A stretch of 64,000 bases of DNA. Origin: Herminiimonas contaminans. GTDB lineage: Bacteria; Pseudomonadota; Gammaproteobacteria; Burkholderiales; Burkholderiaceae_D. The position numbers and the translations under genes were made by a program. The notes beneath the pieces were generated by a model. That model was not told where the DNA came from, made no database searches, and saw only the letters and a list, made by a program, of their open reading frames with translations. The stretch is from assembly GCF_015645465.1 (NCBI RefSeq), contig NZ_JADOEL010000002.1, positions 248,001 through 312,000 on the forward strand, read 5' to 3'. Numbering within the stretch: the stretch's first letter is position 1; every line of letters starts with the position of its first letter. Shown here one piece after another: positions 17,290-25,862 of this stretch.

Positions 17290-17319
17290 AAAAAGCCGCT
17301 GCCTGTCAGCGGCTTTTTT
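17290..17319 (+). terminator. Intrinsic terminator after leuA
   Basis: AAAAAGCCGCTG-CCTGT-CAGCGGCTTTTTT, starting 18 bases after the leuA stop. Confidence 0.9.
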
Positions 17320-17390
17320 ACGCCTGTAAATTGACACCTGGCACGAAATACGGCAAGGTCACCTCACCTCCAGTTTCCACGGTAAGTCGT

Positions 17391-19748
17391 ATGCGCCGGA
17401 TTTTCCTCTTACCTGTAATCCTCCTGATCGCTGCCTGCGGCACCTTGCTCAGCACGCAGCTGGACAGCCTGTACGGCCCGCCCGATCCGACCCGCTTTGA
17501 CGTGCCCTTGAAGCCAGCAGCCGACGCGTCCTATCTGCAAACCATACAACCGATACTCAACCAGCGCTGCGTCGTCTGTCATGCCTGCTATGACGCTCCG
17601 TGCCAGCTTAAAACCACCAGCTGGGATGGCCTGGCGCGCGGCGCCAATAAGACCACTGTGTACGATGCGTCGCGCCTGCTGGCGGCAGATCCTTCGCGCC
17701 TCTACATCGATGCGCAAAAACCTTCGGAATGGCGCCAGCGTGCCTTCTTCCCGGTCATGAATGAACACATGTCTACGCCGGAAGCGAATCGCGCGGTAGG
17801 TCTGATTCATCGCATGCTGATGCTGAAAAAGCAGCATCCGTGGCCGGCAGAAGCCGACCAGCACAGCAAGCTGGATATCTCGGCAGACCGCGCCAATATG
17901 TGCCCGACCGATTTTGAAATGGCAGCCTACGAACGCAAGGAGCCACTGGCAGGCATGCCTTTCGGCCTGCCCGGCCTGTCGCCGGAAGAACATCGCAAAG
18001 TGACGACATGGCTGGAACAAGGCGCGCCGTATGAAGGACAGCCTGCGGTACCGGCAGCAGTAACAGCCAAGGTTCGCCTGTGGGAAAAGTTCCTCAACGG
18101 CGACACGCTGAAGGAGCAGCTGTTCGCACGCTATGCCTACGAGCATCTATTCCTCGCGCACCTGTACTTCGGTGACGGCATCAGCAACGACAAGCTGCGT
18201 AACTACTTCAAGCTGGTGCGCTCAACTACACCGCCGGGACAGCCTGTCAACATCATCGCGACAGCAAGGCCGGTCGACGATCCCCAAACCAGCCGCGTCT
18301 ACTATCGCCTGGTGGAAGAACGCGAAACCATCGTTGCGAAAACGCATATGCCATATCGCCTCGATGCAAAGCGCATGGCACGCTGGCGTCAGCTCTTCTT
18401 TGCAGCACCGTATGACGTGAACAAGCTGCCGGGCTACAGTGAAGAAACCGCGGCCAATCCATTCGCCACCTTCGCCCAGCTACCGGTCGGTGCGCGTTAT
18501 CGCTTCATGCTGGATGAAGCGGAATTCACCATCATGGGTTTCATCAAAGGCCCGGTATGTCGCGGCCAGGTCGCGCTGAATGTGATCCAGGATCAGTTCT
18601 GGGTCACCTTCCTCGCACCTTCCGACAACTATGACAAGGATGTCGACGCCTTGCTGCAGCAAAGCTCGGAACTGGCACGCCTGCCGACAGGCAACCGCAC
18701 GACCGGCATCCTCGCGCCGTGGCTGGCTTACGGCAAACTGGAAAACGAATATCTGAAAGCACGCTCCGAGTTGTTGGCCAAAGTCATCAAGAAGCCGGCT
18801 GATGTGAACCTCAATCTGATCTGGGATGGCGACGGCAACAACGACAATGCCGCACTCACCGTATTCCGTCATTTCGACAATGCGAGCGTGGTCAAAGGCT
18901 TTGTCGGTGACACACCGAAGACTGCCTGGGTCATAGGCTATCCGCTACTGGAACGCATCCACTATCTGCTGGTTGCCAACTACGATGTGTATGGCAACGT
19001 CGGCCATCAACTGGCGTCCAGGCTGTATATGGATTACCTGCGTTCGGAAGGCGAATCGACTTTCCTGATGCTGCTGCCGAAGGCACAACGCAACGCAGTC
19101 CGTGACAGCTGGTATCGCGGTGACAGCCAGTCGGTGCGCGAACAAGTCTATGGCGGACCGGCGACCACCCTGAATGTCGATAGTGGCATACGCTATGCCA
19201 GCAATGATCCGAAAAAAGAATTGCTGGAGCTGATGCGCAAACGACTCGCTCCCGTCATCGCTACCAATCTGGACTGGCGCAAACAAACACCGGCATCCTT
19301 GCAGGCACCGCTACAAAAACTCGCTGCCAGCAAAGGCCTTGCTTTGCAATGGCTGCCTGAAACTGCGGTACTGGTGGTCGAAGCACCGGATGGCAAGGCA
19401 CGCAGCTACAGCATCATGCGCAACACTGCACACGCCAGCGTCTCGCATCTACTGGGTGAAAGCAAAGCATTGGTACCCGAGGAAGACACACTGACCCTGA
19501 CTCCCGGCATAGGCTTCAGCTATCCGAATGCCTTCTATCGCGTCAGCGCGACGGATTTACCGGCCATGGTCACAGCACTGCAAGGCTTGCGCTCGGAACG
19601 TGACTACGCCGCCTTTACGCAACGTTGGGCAGTACGACGGGATAACAAGGATTTCTGGGCGTTCAGCGATACGCTGCACCAGCGCTATTTCACTGAGCAG
19701 GCACTGGAAGCAGGCATACTGGATTACAACCGACTGGAACTGCGCTAG
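17391..19748 (+). CDS. cti: Fatty acid cis/trans isomerase, lipoprotein-like
   Basis: 785 residues from ATG 17391. CTI converts cis to trans double bonds of membrane phospholipid fatty acids in the periplasm, stiffening the membrane under solvent or heat stress. The N-terminus MRRIFLLPVILLIAACG looks like a lipoprotein signal with Cys 16. CVVCH at 60-64 is the haem c-binding motif of CTI, with TIQPILNQRC just before. Later blocks NPFATFAQLPVGARYRFM and VGHQLASRLYMDYLR are CTI-like. The gene is monocistronic behind the leuA terminator and converges on egtB with a 21-base gap. The first in-frame start at 17331 would spoil the signal peptide, so I rejected it. Confidence 0.88.
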   Translation: MRRIFLLPVILLIAACGTLLSTQLDSLYGPPDPTRFDVPLKPAADASYLQTIQPILNQRCVVCHACYDAPCQLKTTSWDGLARGANKTTVYDASRLLAADPSRLYIDAQKPSEWRQRAFFPVMNEHMSTPEANRAVGLIHRMLMLKKQHPWPAEADQHSKLDISADRANMCPTDFEMAAYERKEPLAGMPFGLPGLSPEEHRKVTTWLEQGAPYEGQPAVPAAVTAKVRLWEKFLNGDTLKEQLFARYAYEHLFLAHLYFGDGISNDKLRNYFKLVRSTTPPGQPVNIIATARPVDDPQTSRVYYRLVEERETIVAKTHMPYRLDAKRMARWRQLFFAAPYDVNKLPGYSEETAANPFATFAQLPVGARYRFMLDEAEFTIMGFIKGPVCRGQVALNVIQDQFWVTFLAPSDNYDKDVDALLQQSSELARLPTGNRTTGILAPWLAYGKLENEYLKARSELLAKVIKKPADVNLNLIWDGDGNNDNAALTVFRHFDNASVVKGFVGDTPKTAWVIGYPLLERIHYLLVANYDVYGNVGHQLASRLYMDYLRSEGESTFLMLLPKAQRNAVRDSWYRGDSQSVREQVYGGPATTLNVDSGIRYASNDPKKELLELMRKRLAPVIATNLDWRKQTPASLQAPLQKLAASKGLALQWLPETAVLVVEAPDGKARSYSIMRNTAHASVSHLLGESKALVPEEDTLTLTPGIGFSYPNAFYRVSATDLPAMVTALQGLRSERDYAAFTQRWAVRRDNKDFWAFSDTLHQRYFTEQALEAGILDYNRLELR

Positions 19749-19769
19749 TCTGCGGCAGGAAGCTAGCGT

Positions 19770-20981
19770 CTAGCGCGCCAGCCGGATACCGCTGAATTGC
19801 CAGCGTGCAGAGGAAGGAAAGAAGTTGCGGTAACTGATGCGCGCATGACCGACCGGCGTCACACACGATGAACCGCGCAATACATACTGGTTGGACATGA
19901 ACTTGCCGTTGTACTCGCCCAGCGCACCAGCGGCAGTCTGATAGCCGGGATATGCAGCGTAACTGCTGCTGGTCCATTGCCAGCACGTGCCTAACAGCTG
20001 CGTTAATTCCACCGAACTCTGAGCCGCATGCTCCCACTCCGCCTCGGTCGGCAAGCGCGCGCCACTCCAGCGCGCATAAGCATCCGCTTCAAAATAGGAA
20101 ACATGCGTCAACGCCGCGTTCAGGTCGAGCGGCCGCAAACCGTGCAAGGTAAACGCATGCCAGCCACGGTCGTGCTGCCAGTACAGCGGATGTGCGGCTT
20201 GCTGGGTCTGCACCCAGTCCCAGCCTTCCGATAACCATAAGGCCGGGTCTTCATAACCACCCGCTTCGACGAAAGCCAGGTATTCGCGATTCGTCACCAA
20301 CCGTGTCGCCAGCGCATACGCTTCTACAAACTGGCGGTGCCGCGGCACTTCATTATCAAAACAAAAGCCGCCGCCTTCATGCCCGACCTGCACTACCCCG
20401 CTATCGAATGACAACCACTCCAATGCCGGTGGCAGGTCCGCCATCGCATAGGGAGTTGCAGCATAGGCTGGCTTTAAGGGATTACGCGAAAACAAATGCA
20501 AGACATCGGTCAGTATCAATTCCTGATGCTGCTGCTCGTGTTGCAAACCCAGTTCCAGCAAAGAGTTGATTTCTGCCTGCTGTGATGCCGACCACGTTTG
20601 CGACAGCAAAGTCTGTATACGTGCATCCACAACGCGGCGATAAGCCAGCACTTCATCAAATGGCGGACGCGTCAACAAGCCGCGCTGCGCACGTGCATGC
20701 TTGTCACCGACACCGTTGTAGTAGGAATTGAAAAGCACACGAAACGCCGGATGATGCGGCTGGAAATTGGCTTCGTAGCGCTCGAGGATGAAGGTTTCAA
20801 AAAACCAGGTGGTATGCGCCAGGTGCCATTTGACCGGGCTCGCATCCGGCATCGACTGCGCGGCGCAATCCTCTTCCGACAGTGGCGCGGCCAGCGTCAG
20901 TGTATGTGCGCGCACTGCCAGATAACGCGTAAGGCTCTGATGCGGTAGCAGCAGATGGATGGTTTCTGTCTGTACGTTCAT
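19770..20981 (-). CDS. egtB: EgtB-type ergothioneine sulfoxide synthase
   Basis: 403 residues. The N-terminal DinB-like domain carries the iron site: HLAHTTWFFE near 53-62 and HEQQHQE at 148-154 (HxxxHxE). The C-terminal half is a formylglycine-generating-enzyme-like domain (VTNREYLAFVEAGGY, ARLPTEAEWEHAA, YVLRGSSCVTP, ARISYRNFFP). EgtB uses O2 to join hergynine (trimethylhistidine) to Cys or gamma-glutamylcysteine. It follows egtD by 89 bases on the same strand. No egtC or egtE homologue lies beside it, so the thiol donor and the final C-S lyase step cannot be assigned from this locus. Confidence 0.92.
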   Translation of the reverse strand: MNVQTETIHLLLPHQSLTRYLAVRAHTLTLAAPLSEEDCAAQSMPDASPVKWHLAHTTWFFETFILERYEANFQPHHPAFRVLFNSYYNGVGDKHARAQRGLLTRPPFDEVLAYRRVVDARIQTLLSQTWSASQQAEINSLLELGLQHEQQHQELILTDVLHLFSRNPLKPAYAATPYAMADLPPALEWLSFDSGVVQVGHEGGGFCFDNEVPRHRQFVEAYALATRLVTNREYLAFVEAGGYEDPALWLSEGWDWVQTQQAAHPLYWQHDRGWHAFTLHGLRPLDLNAALTHVSYFEADAYARWSGARLPTEAEWEHAAQSSVELTQLLGTCWQWTSSSYAAYPGYQTAAGALGEYNGKFMSNQYVLRGSSCVTPVGHARISYRNFFPSSARWQFSGIRLAR

Positions 20982-21070
20982 TGCAATCCGTCATGTTATT
21001 GATAGAACAGTTACGGGATGCCGCTTGCTACAGTCTACTGCTGTCCGACGCAGTTCGCACAATCGCATGT

Positions 21071-22021
21071 TCAGTTCACATGTGCATGGCACACCATGAA
21101 CCACTGCTGCGGGTCAGCCCAAAAAGACAGGCGGCCGAATCCTGCCTGCTCCAGCAAATCTGTAAAGCTGCGCTGTGTGTACTTATAACTATTTTCTGTA
21201 TGGATGCGTGCACCGCGTTCAAAGTGCCGCTCACCTTGCGGCCAGCGTACCGTGAGTGCGGATACAGCTTCCAGATGCATTTCTATCCGGCTTTCCTGCG
21301 CATTGAAAAAGCCACGATGCCGCCATGCCTGTACGTCGAAATCCGTACCTAGCAAATGATTCAGATGACGCAACAGGTTCAGGTTAAACGCCGCCGTCAC
21401 ACCCAGCGCGTCATCGTAAGCTGCATCGAGTATCGCCTTGTCCTTGACCAGGTCCACGCCTATCAGCAAGCCACCGTCGTCGTCGCAGGCAGCGCGTATG
21501 CGTTGCAGGAACAGCAGCGCTTCATCCGGCGTGTAATTGCCTATCGACGAACCGGGATAAAAGAACAAACGTTTGGCCTCGCGCACGCTATCCGGCAGTA
21601 GCAGCTCATGGGAAAAATCCATGCCTATACCGGTCATGACGATGGATGGGAATTGCTGCTGCAAACGCTGCAAGGCATCGCGCAGGAAATTGACTGAAAT
21701 ATCGACCGGCACATATTGCACCGGTTGCAGCACCGGGAACAGGCGCGCGGCCTTGGCGCAATTACCGGCACCGAGATCAATCAGGGTGCTGCCACTGCCT
21801 ACTGCTTGCGCAATCGCGCTGGCATGCGAGCGAAAGATAAGCGCTTCAGTACGGGTCGGGTAATACTCGGGCAGCTCGCAGATTGCTTCAAACAATTTGG
21901 AGCCAAGCGCGTCGTACAGATACTTGGGTGAGGTAAAAGGCTGTGCTGCGCTCAGGCCCGCGAGCAGTTCGTCACGGACATTCTGGTCATTCTGTTCGGT
22001 ACACTGGATGAATTGCAGCAA
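21071..22021 (-). CDS. egtD: L-histidine N-alpha-methyltransferase
   Basis: 316 residues. EgtD trimethylates histidine to hergynine with three S-adenosylmethionine, the first step of ergothioneine synthesis. Visible motifs are PKYLYDALGSKLFEAIC, YPTRTEALIF, the SAM loop TLIDLGAGNCAKAARL, VPVDIS, and FFYPGSSIGNY. The C-terminal block with NSYKYT and FSFW-like residues (LSFWADPQQWF) closes the substrate pocket in the family. It is the promoter-proximal gene of an egtD-egtB pair. Confidence 0.94.
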   Translation of the reverse strand: MLQFIQCTEQNDQNVRDELLAGLSAAQPFTSPKYLYDALGSKLFEAICELPEYYPTRTEALIFRSHASAIAQAVGSGSTLIDLGAGNCAKAARLFPVLQPVQYVPVDISVNFLRDALQRLQQQFPSIVMTGIGMDFSHELLLPDSVREAKRLFFYPGSSIGNYTPDEALLFLQRIRAACDDDGGLLIGVDLVKDKAILDAAYDDALGVTAAFNLNLLRHLNHLLGTDFDVQAWRHRGFFNAQESRIEMHLEAVSALTVRWPQGERHFERGARIHTENSYKYTQRSFTDLLEQAGFGRLSFWADPQQWFMVCHAHVN

Positions 22022-22321
22022 TCTGCGCTCCCGTGATGCGTGAATCTGAATGACCCCGTTTAGCGATGACAGTTCCGGGATGACAGTTTATTTATCCGGC
22101 CAAGATAACGGTTGCAGCTGGATAAGCTGCCCCCATATTGCCTGAGAAGCAGCGCTTTTCGGTATTTTTTACACGGTTTGCAGGAAAAATAGCGCGCCTC
22201 GACTGGTGTTAAGCTACGCCTGCACGCCCGCCGCAGCGCAGTATATTAAATAAGCGTTAAATCCTGTGACAGGACGCCAGTTATAGGTCTTCATTCATCA
22301 GTACATCAAAACACGGTATCC
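22022..22321. other. Divergent intergenic region between egtD and the ABC exporter
   Basis: 300 bases that must hold both promoters. A TATATT box at 22242-22247 has no good -35 partner. A short palindrome CCTGTGACAGG is at 22264-22274. I see no RNA gene or recognised operator. Confidence 0.35.
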
Positions 22322-24109
22322 ATGGCCATCCAGACGTCCAGAGAATTGCAAAAAGGTAGTATCGCCACCCTGCGCGGTTTGCTTAAATTTTTGTTGCCTT
22401 ACAAGAAGCAGTTTGTACTGGCCGGCATCGCGCTGATCGTTGCGGCCGCTGCCACGCTGGCGATACCTTATGCCTTCCGCCAGATGATAGACCTCGGCTT
22501 CGGCGCGAACGGCATGCACGATACTTCCAGCATCAATACTTACTTCATCGCATTGTTCGGCGTGGCCTGTGTGCTCGCCATCGCGACCGCGGCACGTTTC
22601 TATATGGTGTCCTGGCTGGGCGAACGCGTGACTGCCGATGTGCGTAATGCTGTGTATTCACATGTGGTCACTCAAAGCCCGCAATTTTTTGAGACCACGC
22701 AAAGCGGTGAAGTGCTATCGCGCATCACCACTGATACCACGCTGATACAAACCCTGATCGGCACCAGCATCTCGATGGCATTGCGTAATGCGCTGCTGTT
22801 CGCCGGTGGTTTGGTGATGCTCTTCATCACCAGCATCAAGCTCTCCTCCATCATTCTCGTCACGCTGGCTTTTGTGGTGCTCCCTATTGTCTGGTTTGGT
22901 CGCCGCGTGCGCAGCCTGTCGCGCGATTCACAGGATCGTGTCGCCGATGCCTCGGCACTGGCCGGGGAGATCCTGAATGCGATGCCGACCGTGCAAGCCT
23001 ATACCCATGAAAAAATCGAAGCGCAGCGCTTCGGCAAAACCGTAGAGAACGCATTCAAAACGGCGATGCGCCGCATACGCGCCCGTTCGCTGCTGACCAT
23101 GATCGCTATCCTGCTGGTATTCGGCGCGATTGTTTTCGTACTGTGGCTGGGCGCACATGCAGTGATAGACGGCACCATGAGCGGCGGCCAGCTCGGCCAG
23201 TTCATCTTGTACTCGGCTATCGTGGCTGGCGCGATAGGCGCCTTGTCGGAAGTACTGGGCGATGCGCAACGCGCCGCTGGCGCCACCGAGCGCCTGCTGG
23301 AATTACTGTCGGTACAGTCACCGATTTCATCGCCGGCCCAACCACGTGCATTGCCGCCACGCCGCGCCAATGGTGCGGCACTGACGCTGGACCTGGTGAC
23401 CTTTCACTATCCTTCACGTCCGTTGACACCGGCCTTGTCGAATCTGTCGGTCGCGATACAGGCCGGTGAAACCGTCGCCATCGTCGGTCCGTCCGGTGCC
23501 GGTAAAACTTCATTGTTCCAATTGCTGCTGCGTTTCTACGATCCGCAGGAAGGCGTAATCGAACTCGACGGCATCGATATTCGTGAACTCGATTTGCATG
23601 CGCTGCGCAACACCATAGGCATCGTGCCGCAAGACACGGTGATTTTTTCCGCCAACGCGATGGAAAACATACGCTATGGTCGGCCGCAAGCGACGGATGA
23701 TGAAGTGATCGCGGCTGCCCGTCTGGCCGCCGCGCACGAATTCATAGAACGCCTGCCTGAAGGTTATCAATCTTTCCTCGGCGAACGCGGCGTACGTTTA
23801 TCCGGCGGTCAAAGACAGCGCATCGCCATCGCCCGCGCCTTGCTGAAAAATCCACCGCTACTCCTGCTGGACGAAGCCACCAGCGCACTCGATGCCGAAT
23901 CCGAACGCCTGGTACAAGGCGCGCTGGAAGCCGCGATGGTGGGACGTACTACCCTGGTAATCGCCCACAGGCTGGCCACGGTACAACGTGCCGACCGCAT
24001 TATCGTCATGGAACATGGTCGCATCGTGGAAACCGGCACCCATGCCTCACTGGTCGCCGCTGGTGGCCTGTACGCCAGCCTCGCCGCACTCCAGTTTGGC
24101 CAGCATTGA
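22322..24109 (+). CDS. ABC exporter, fused permease and ATPase (ABCB/MsbA type)
   Basis: 595 residues, a half-transporter. Six membrane helices lie in about residues 20-300 (for example FVLAGIALIVAAAATLAIPY). The ATPase part has Walker A GPSGAGKTS, the Q-loop GIVPQDT, signature LSGGQRQR, Walker B LLLLDEATSALD and the switch His in VIAHRL. It would act as a homodimer in the inner membrane, exporting a lipid, peptide or drug. The substrate cannot be told from sequence. It is divergent from egtD and about 100 bases upstream of thyA, with no clear functional link to either. Confidence 0.9.
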   Translation: MAIQTSRELQKGSIATLRGLLKFLLPYKKQFVLAGIALIVAAAATLAIPYAFRQMIDLGFGANGMHDTSSINTYFIALFGVACVLAIATAARFYMVSWLGERVTADVRNAVYSHVVTQSPQFFETTQSGEVLSRITTDTTLIQTLIGTSISMALRNALLFAGGLVMLFITSIKLSSIILVTLAFVVLPIVWFGRRVRSLSRDSQDRVADASALAGEILNAMPTVQAYTHEKIEAQRFGKTVENAFKTAMRRIRARSLLTMIAILLVFGAIVFVLWLGAHAVIDGTMSGGQLGQFILYSAIVAGAIGALSEVLGDAQRAAGATERLLELLSVQSPISSPAQPRALPPRRANGAALTLDLVTFHYPSRPLTPALSNLSVAIQAGETVAIVGPSGAGKTSLFQLLLRFYDPQEGVIELDGIDIRELDLHALRNTIGIVPQDTVIFSANAMENIRYGRPQATDDEVIAAARLAAAHEFIERLPEGYQSFLGERGVRLSGGQRQRIAIARALLKNPPLLLLDEATSALDAESERLVQGALEAAMVGRTTLVIAHRLATVQRADRIIVMEHGRIVETGTHASLVAAGGLYASLAALQFGQH

Positions 24110-24160
24110 AGCGGTTCTGCTAGACCCGGGCCGGAACCCGTTAAAATAGCGAATTCCCGG

Positions 24161-24184
24161 GAAATATAGAAATACCTATATTTC
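24161..24184. promoter_or_regulatory. Perfect inverted repeat upstream of thyA
   Basis: GAAATATAG (24161-24169), six bases, CTATATTTC (24176-24184): nine perfect pairs, 30 bases before the thyA ATG. It is AT-rich and lacks a T-run, so it looks more like an operator or a 5' UTR hairpin than a terminator. Confidence 0.4.
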
Positions 24185-24214
24185 TGACAACTCAACCAAG
24201 AAAACGGACTACGC

Positions 24215-25189
24215 ATGAAACAGTATCTTGACCTGGTGCAAACAGTACTCGATACAGGCACCTGGCAGGAAAATCGTACCGGCATCCGCACCATCAGCAT
24301 CCCAGGCGCAATGTTGCGCTTCGATCTGCAAAAAGACGGCTTCCCCGCGATCACCACCAAACGCCTCGCTTTCAAATCAGTGATAGGCGAATTGATAGGA
24401 TTCCTGCGCGCGACACGCAGCGCTGCTGACTTCCGCGCGCTCGGTTGCAAGGTGTGGGACCAGAATGCCAATGAAAATACCGACTGGCTGAACAATCCTT
24501 ACCGTACCGGCCCGGACGACCTGGGACCGGTGTATGGCGTGCAATGGCGTCAGTGGCCAGCCTATAAATTGCTGGACGCCGATCAGCAGGCGCAAATCGC
24601 CGATGCGCAAAAGCGCGGCTTCCGCGTAGTGTCGGCTGTCAGCGATGAAGGCAAGGACAAGGTCTTGCTGTACAAGGCGATCGACCAGTTGCGTGATTGC
24701 CTGGACACCATCATCAAGAATCCGGGCAGCCGCCGCATCCTGTTCCACGGCTGGAACTGCGCCGACCTGGATGCGATTGCACTGCCAGCCTGCCACTTGC
24801 TGTACCAGTTCATCCCGAATGCGACCACCAGGGAAATCTCGCTCTGCCTCTACATACGCAGCAACGATATCGGCCTCGGTACGCCATTCAACCTGGCCGA
24901 AGCCGCTGCCCTGCTACACGTAGTCGGCCGCCTGACCGGTTATACGCCGAAGTGGTTCACCTACTTCATAGGCGATGCGCATATTTACGAGAATCACCTG
25001 GACATGCTCAAAGAGCAACTGACCCGTGAACCACATCCGGCTCCGAAGCTGGTGCTGTCGGACCGGATTCCCGATTACGCTGTCACCGGCAAATACGAAC
25101 CAGAGTGGCTGGAAAAACTCGAACCGAGCGATTTCAGCCTGGAAAACTATCAACACCACGCGCCGCTGACCGCGCCTATGGCTGTTTAA
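24215..25189 (+). CDS. thyA: Thymidylate synthase
   Basis: 324 residues. ThyA methylates dUMP to dTMP with methylenetetrahydrofolate, producing dihydrofolate. The active-site Cys is residue 193 ([11 protein letters not shown]). [37 protein letters not shown] and the dUMP/folate-binding [14 protein letters not shown] are present. It is about 60 residues longer than the 264-residue E. coli enzyme; the main insert (about 114-155) follows VYGVQWRQW and is known from other thymidylate synthases. folA starts 12 bases downstream, pairing the enzyme that makes dihydrofolate with the one that recycles it. Confidence 0.97.
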   Translation: MKQYLDLVQTVLDTGTWQENRTGIRTISIPGAMLRFDLQKDGFPAITTKRLAFKSVIGELIGFLRATRSAADFRALGCKVWDQNANENTDWLNNPYRTGPDDLGPVYGVQWRQWPAYKLLDADQQAQIADAQKRGFRVVSAVSDEGKDKVLLYKAIDQLRDCLDTIIKNPGSRRILFHGWNCADLDAIALPACHLLYQFIPNATTREISLCLYIRSNDIGLGTPFNLAEAAALLHVVGRLTGYTPKWFTYFIGDAHIYENHLDMLKEQLTREPHPAPKLVLSDRIPDYAVTGKYEPEWLEKLEPSDFSLENYQHHAPLTAPMAV

Positions 25190-25201
25190 TCAGAAGAGAC
25201 T

Positions 25202-25690
25202 ATGCCTGCACACCTGACCATCGTCGTCGCTACCGATAGCAATAACGGCATCGGTATCAACAACACCCTGCCCTGGCATCTGCCGGAAGACCTGGCGCAT
25301 TTCAAGCGCACGACCTCGGGCCACCCTATCATCATGGGTCGCAAGACCTTCGATTCGATCGGCCGTCCGCTGCCGAATCGCCGCAATATTGTTATCACCC
25401 GTAATGCAGAGTGGCAACATGCAGGCGTGGAAGCCGTCACCTCGCTGGACGCTGCCAAGGCGCTGGTCGGCGACAACCAGGCTTTCATCATCGGTGGCGC
25501 GCAAATCTACGCCGACACGGTGGGACAGGTAGACCGCCTGATCGTGACCAAAATCGACAAGTCCTTTGATTGCGACGCCTTCTTCCCTGCCATAGACCCA
25601 AAACTGTGGCAGGAAACCGCCCGTGAACAGCACCATTCAGAGGCCAATGGCTACGATTACGCCTACGTCACTTACGAACGTATCCGCTAA
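25202..25690 (+). CDS. folA: Dihydrofolate reductase
   Basis: 162 residues. FolA reduces dihydrofolate to tetrahydrofolate with NADPH. It shows GIGINNTLPWHLPEDLAHFK with the catalytic Asp 30, IIMGRKTFDSIGRPLPNR and IIGGAQIYAD. GAAGAGAC lies before the ATG as ribosome site. It is co-transcribed with thyA and followed by a clear terminator. Confidence 0.97.
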   Translation: MPAHLTIVVATDSNNGIGINNTLPWHLPEDLAHFKRTTSGHPIIMGRKTFDSIGRPLPNRRNIVITRNAEWQHAGVEAVTSLDAAKALVGDNQAFIIGGAQIYADTVGQVDRLIVTKIDKSFDCDAFFPAIDPKLWQETAREQHHSEANGYDYAYVTYERIR

Positions 25691-25735
25691 TCTGAACGGT
25701 TTTGTAACACTGGCGTCACAGTAGGGACGCACTAT

Positions 25736-25765
25736 GCCGCCTATCCTTTGATTGGCGGCTTTTTT
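25736..25765 (+). terminator. Intrinsic terminator of thyA-folA
   Basis: GCCGCC (25736-25741) pairs with GGCGGC (25754-25759), with further inner ATC/GAT pairing, then six T. Confidence 0.9.
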
Positions 25766-25862
25766 CTCCCCAAATCGCACACATATCTGCGAAAATTCGC
25801 ATTCTTTATCTGACGTACCAGATTAGCTGGTGCGCCGCACTTTTCGTCTTGTTGGAGACCTC

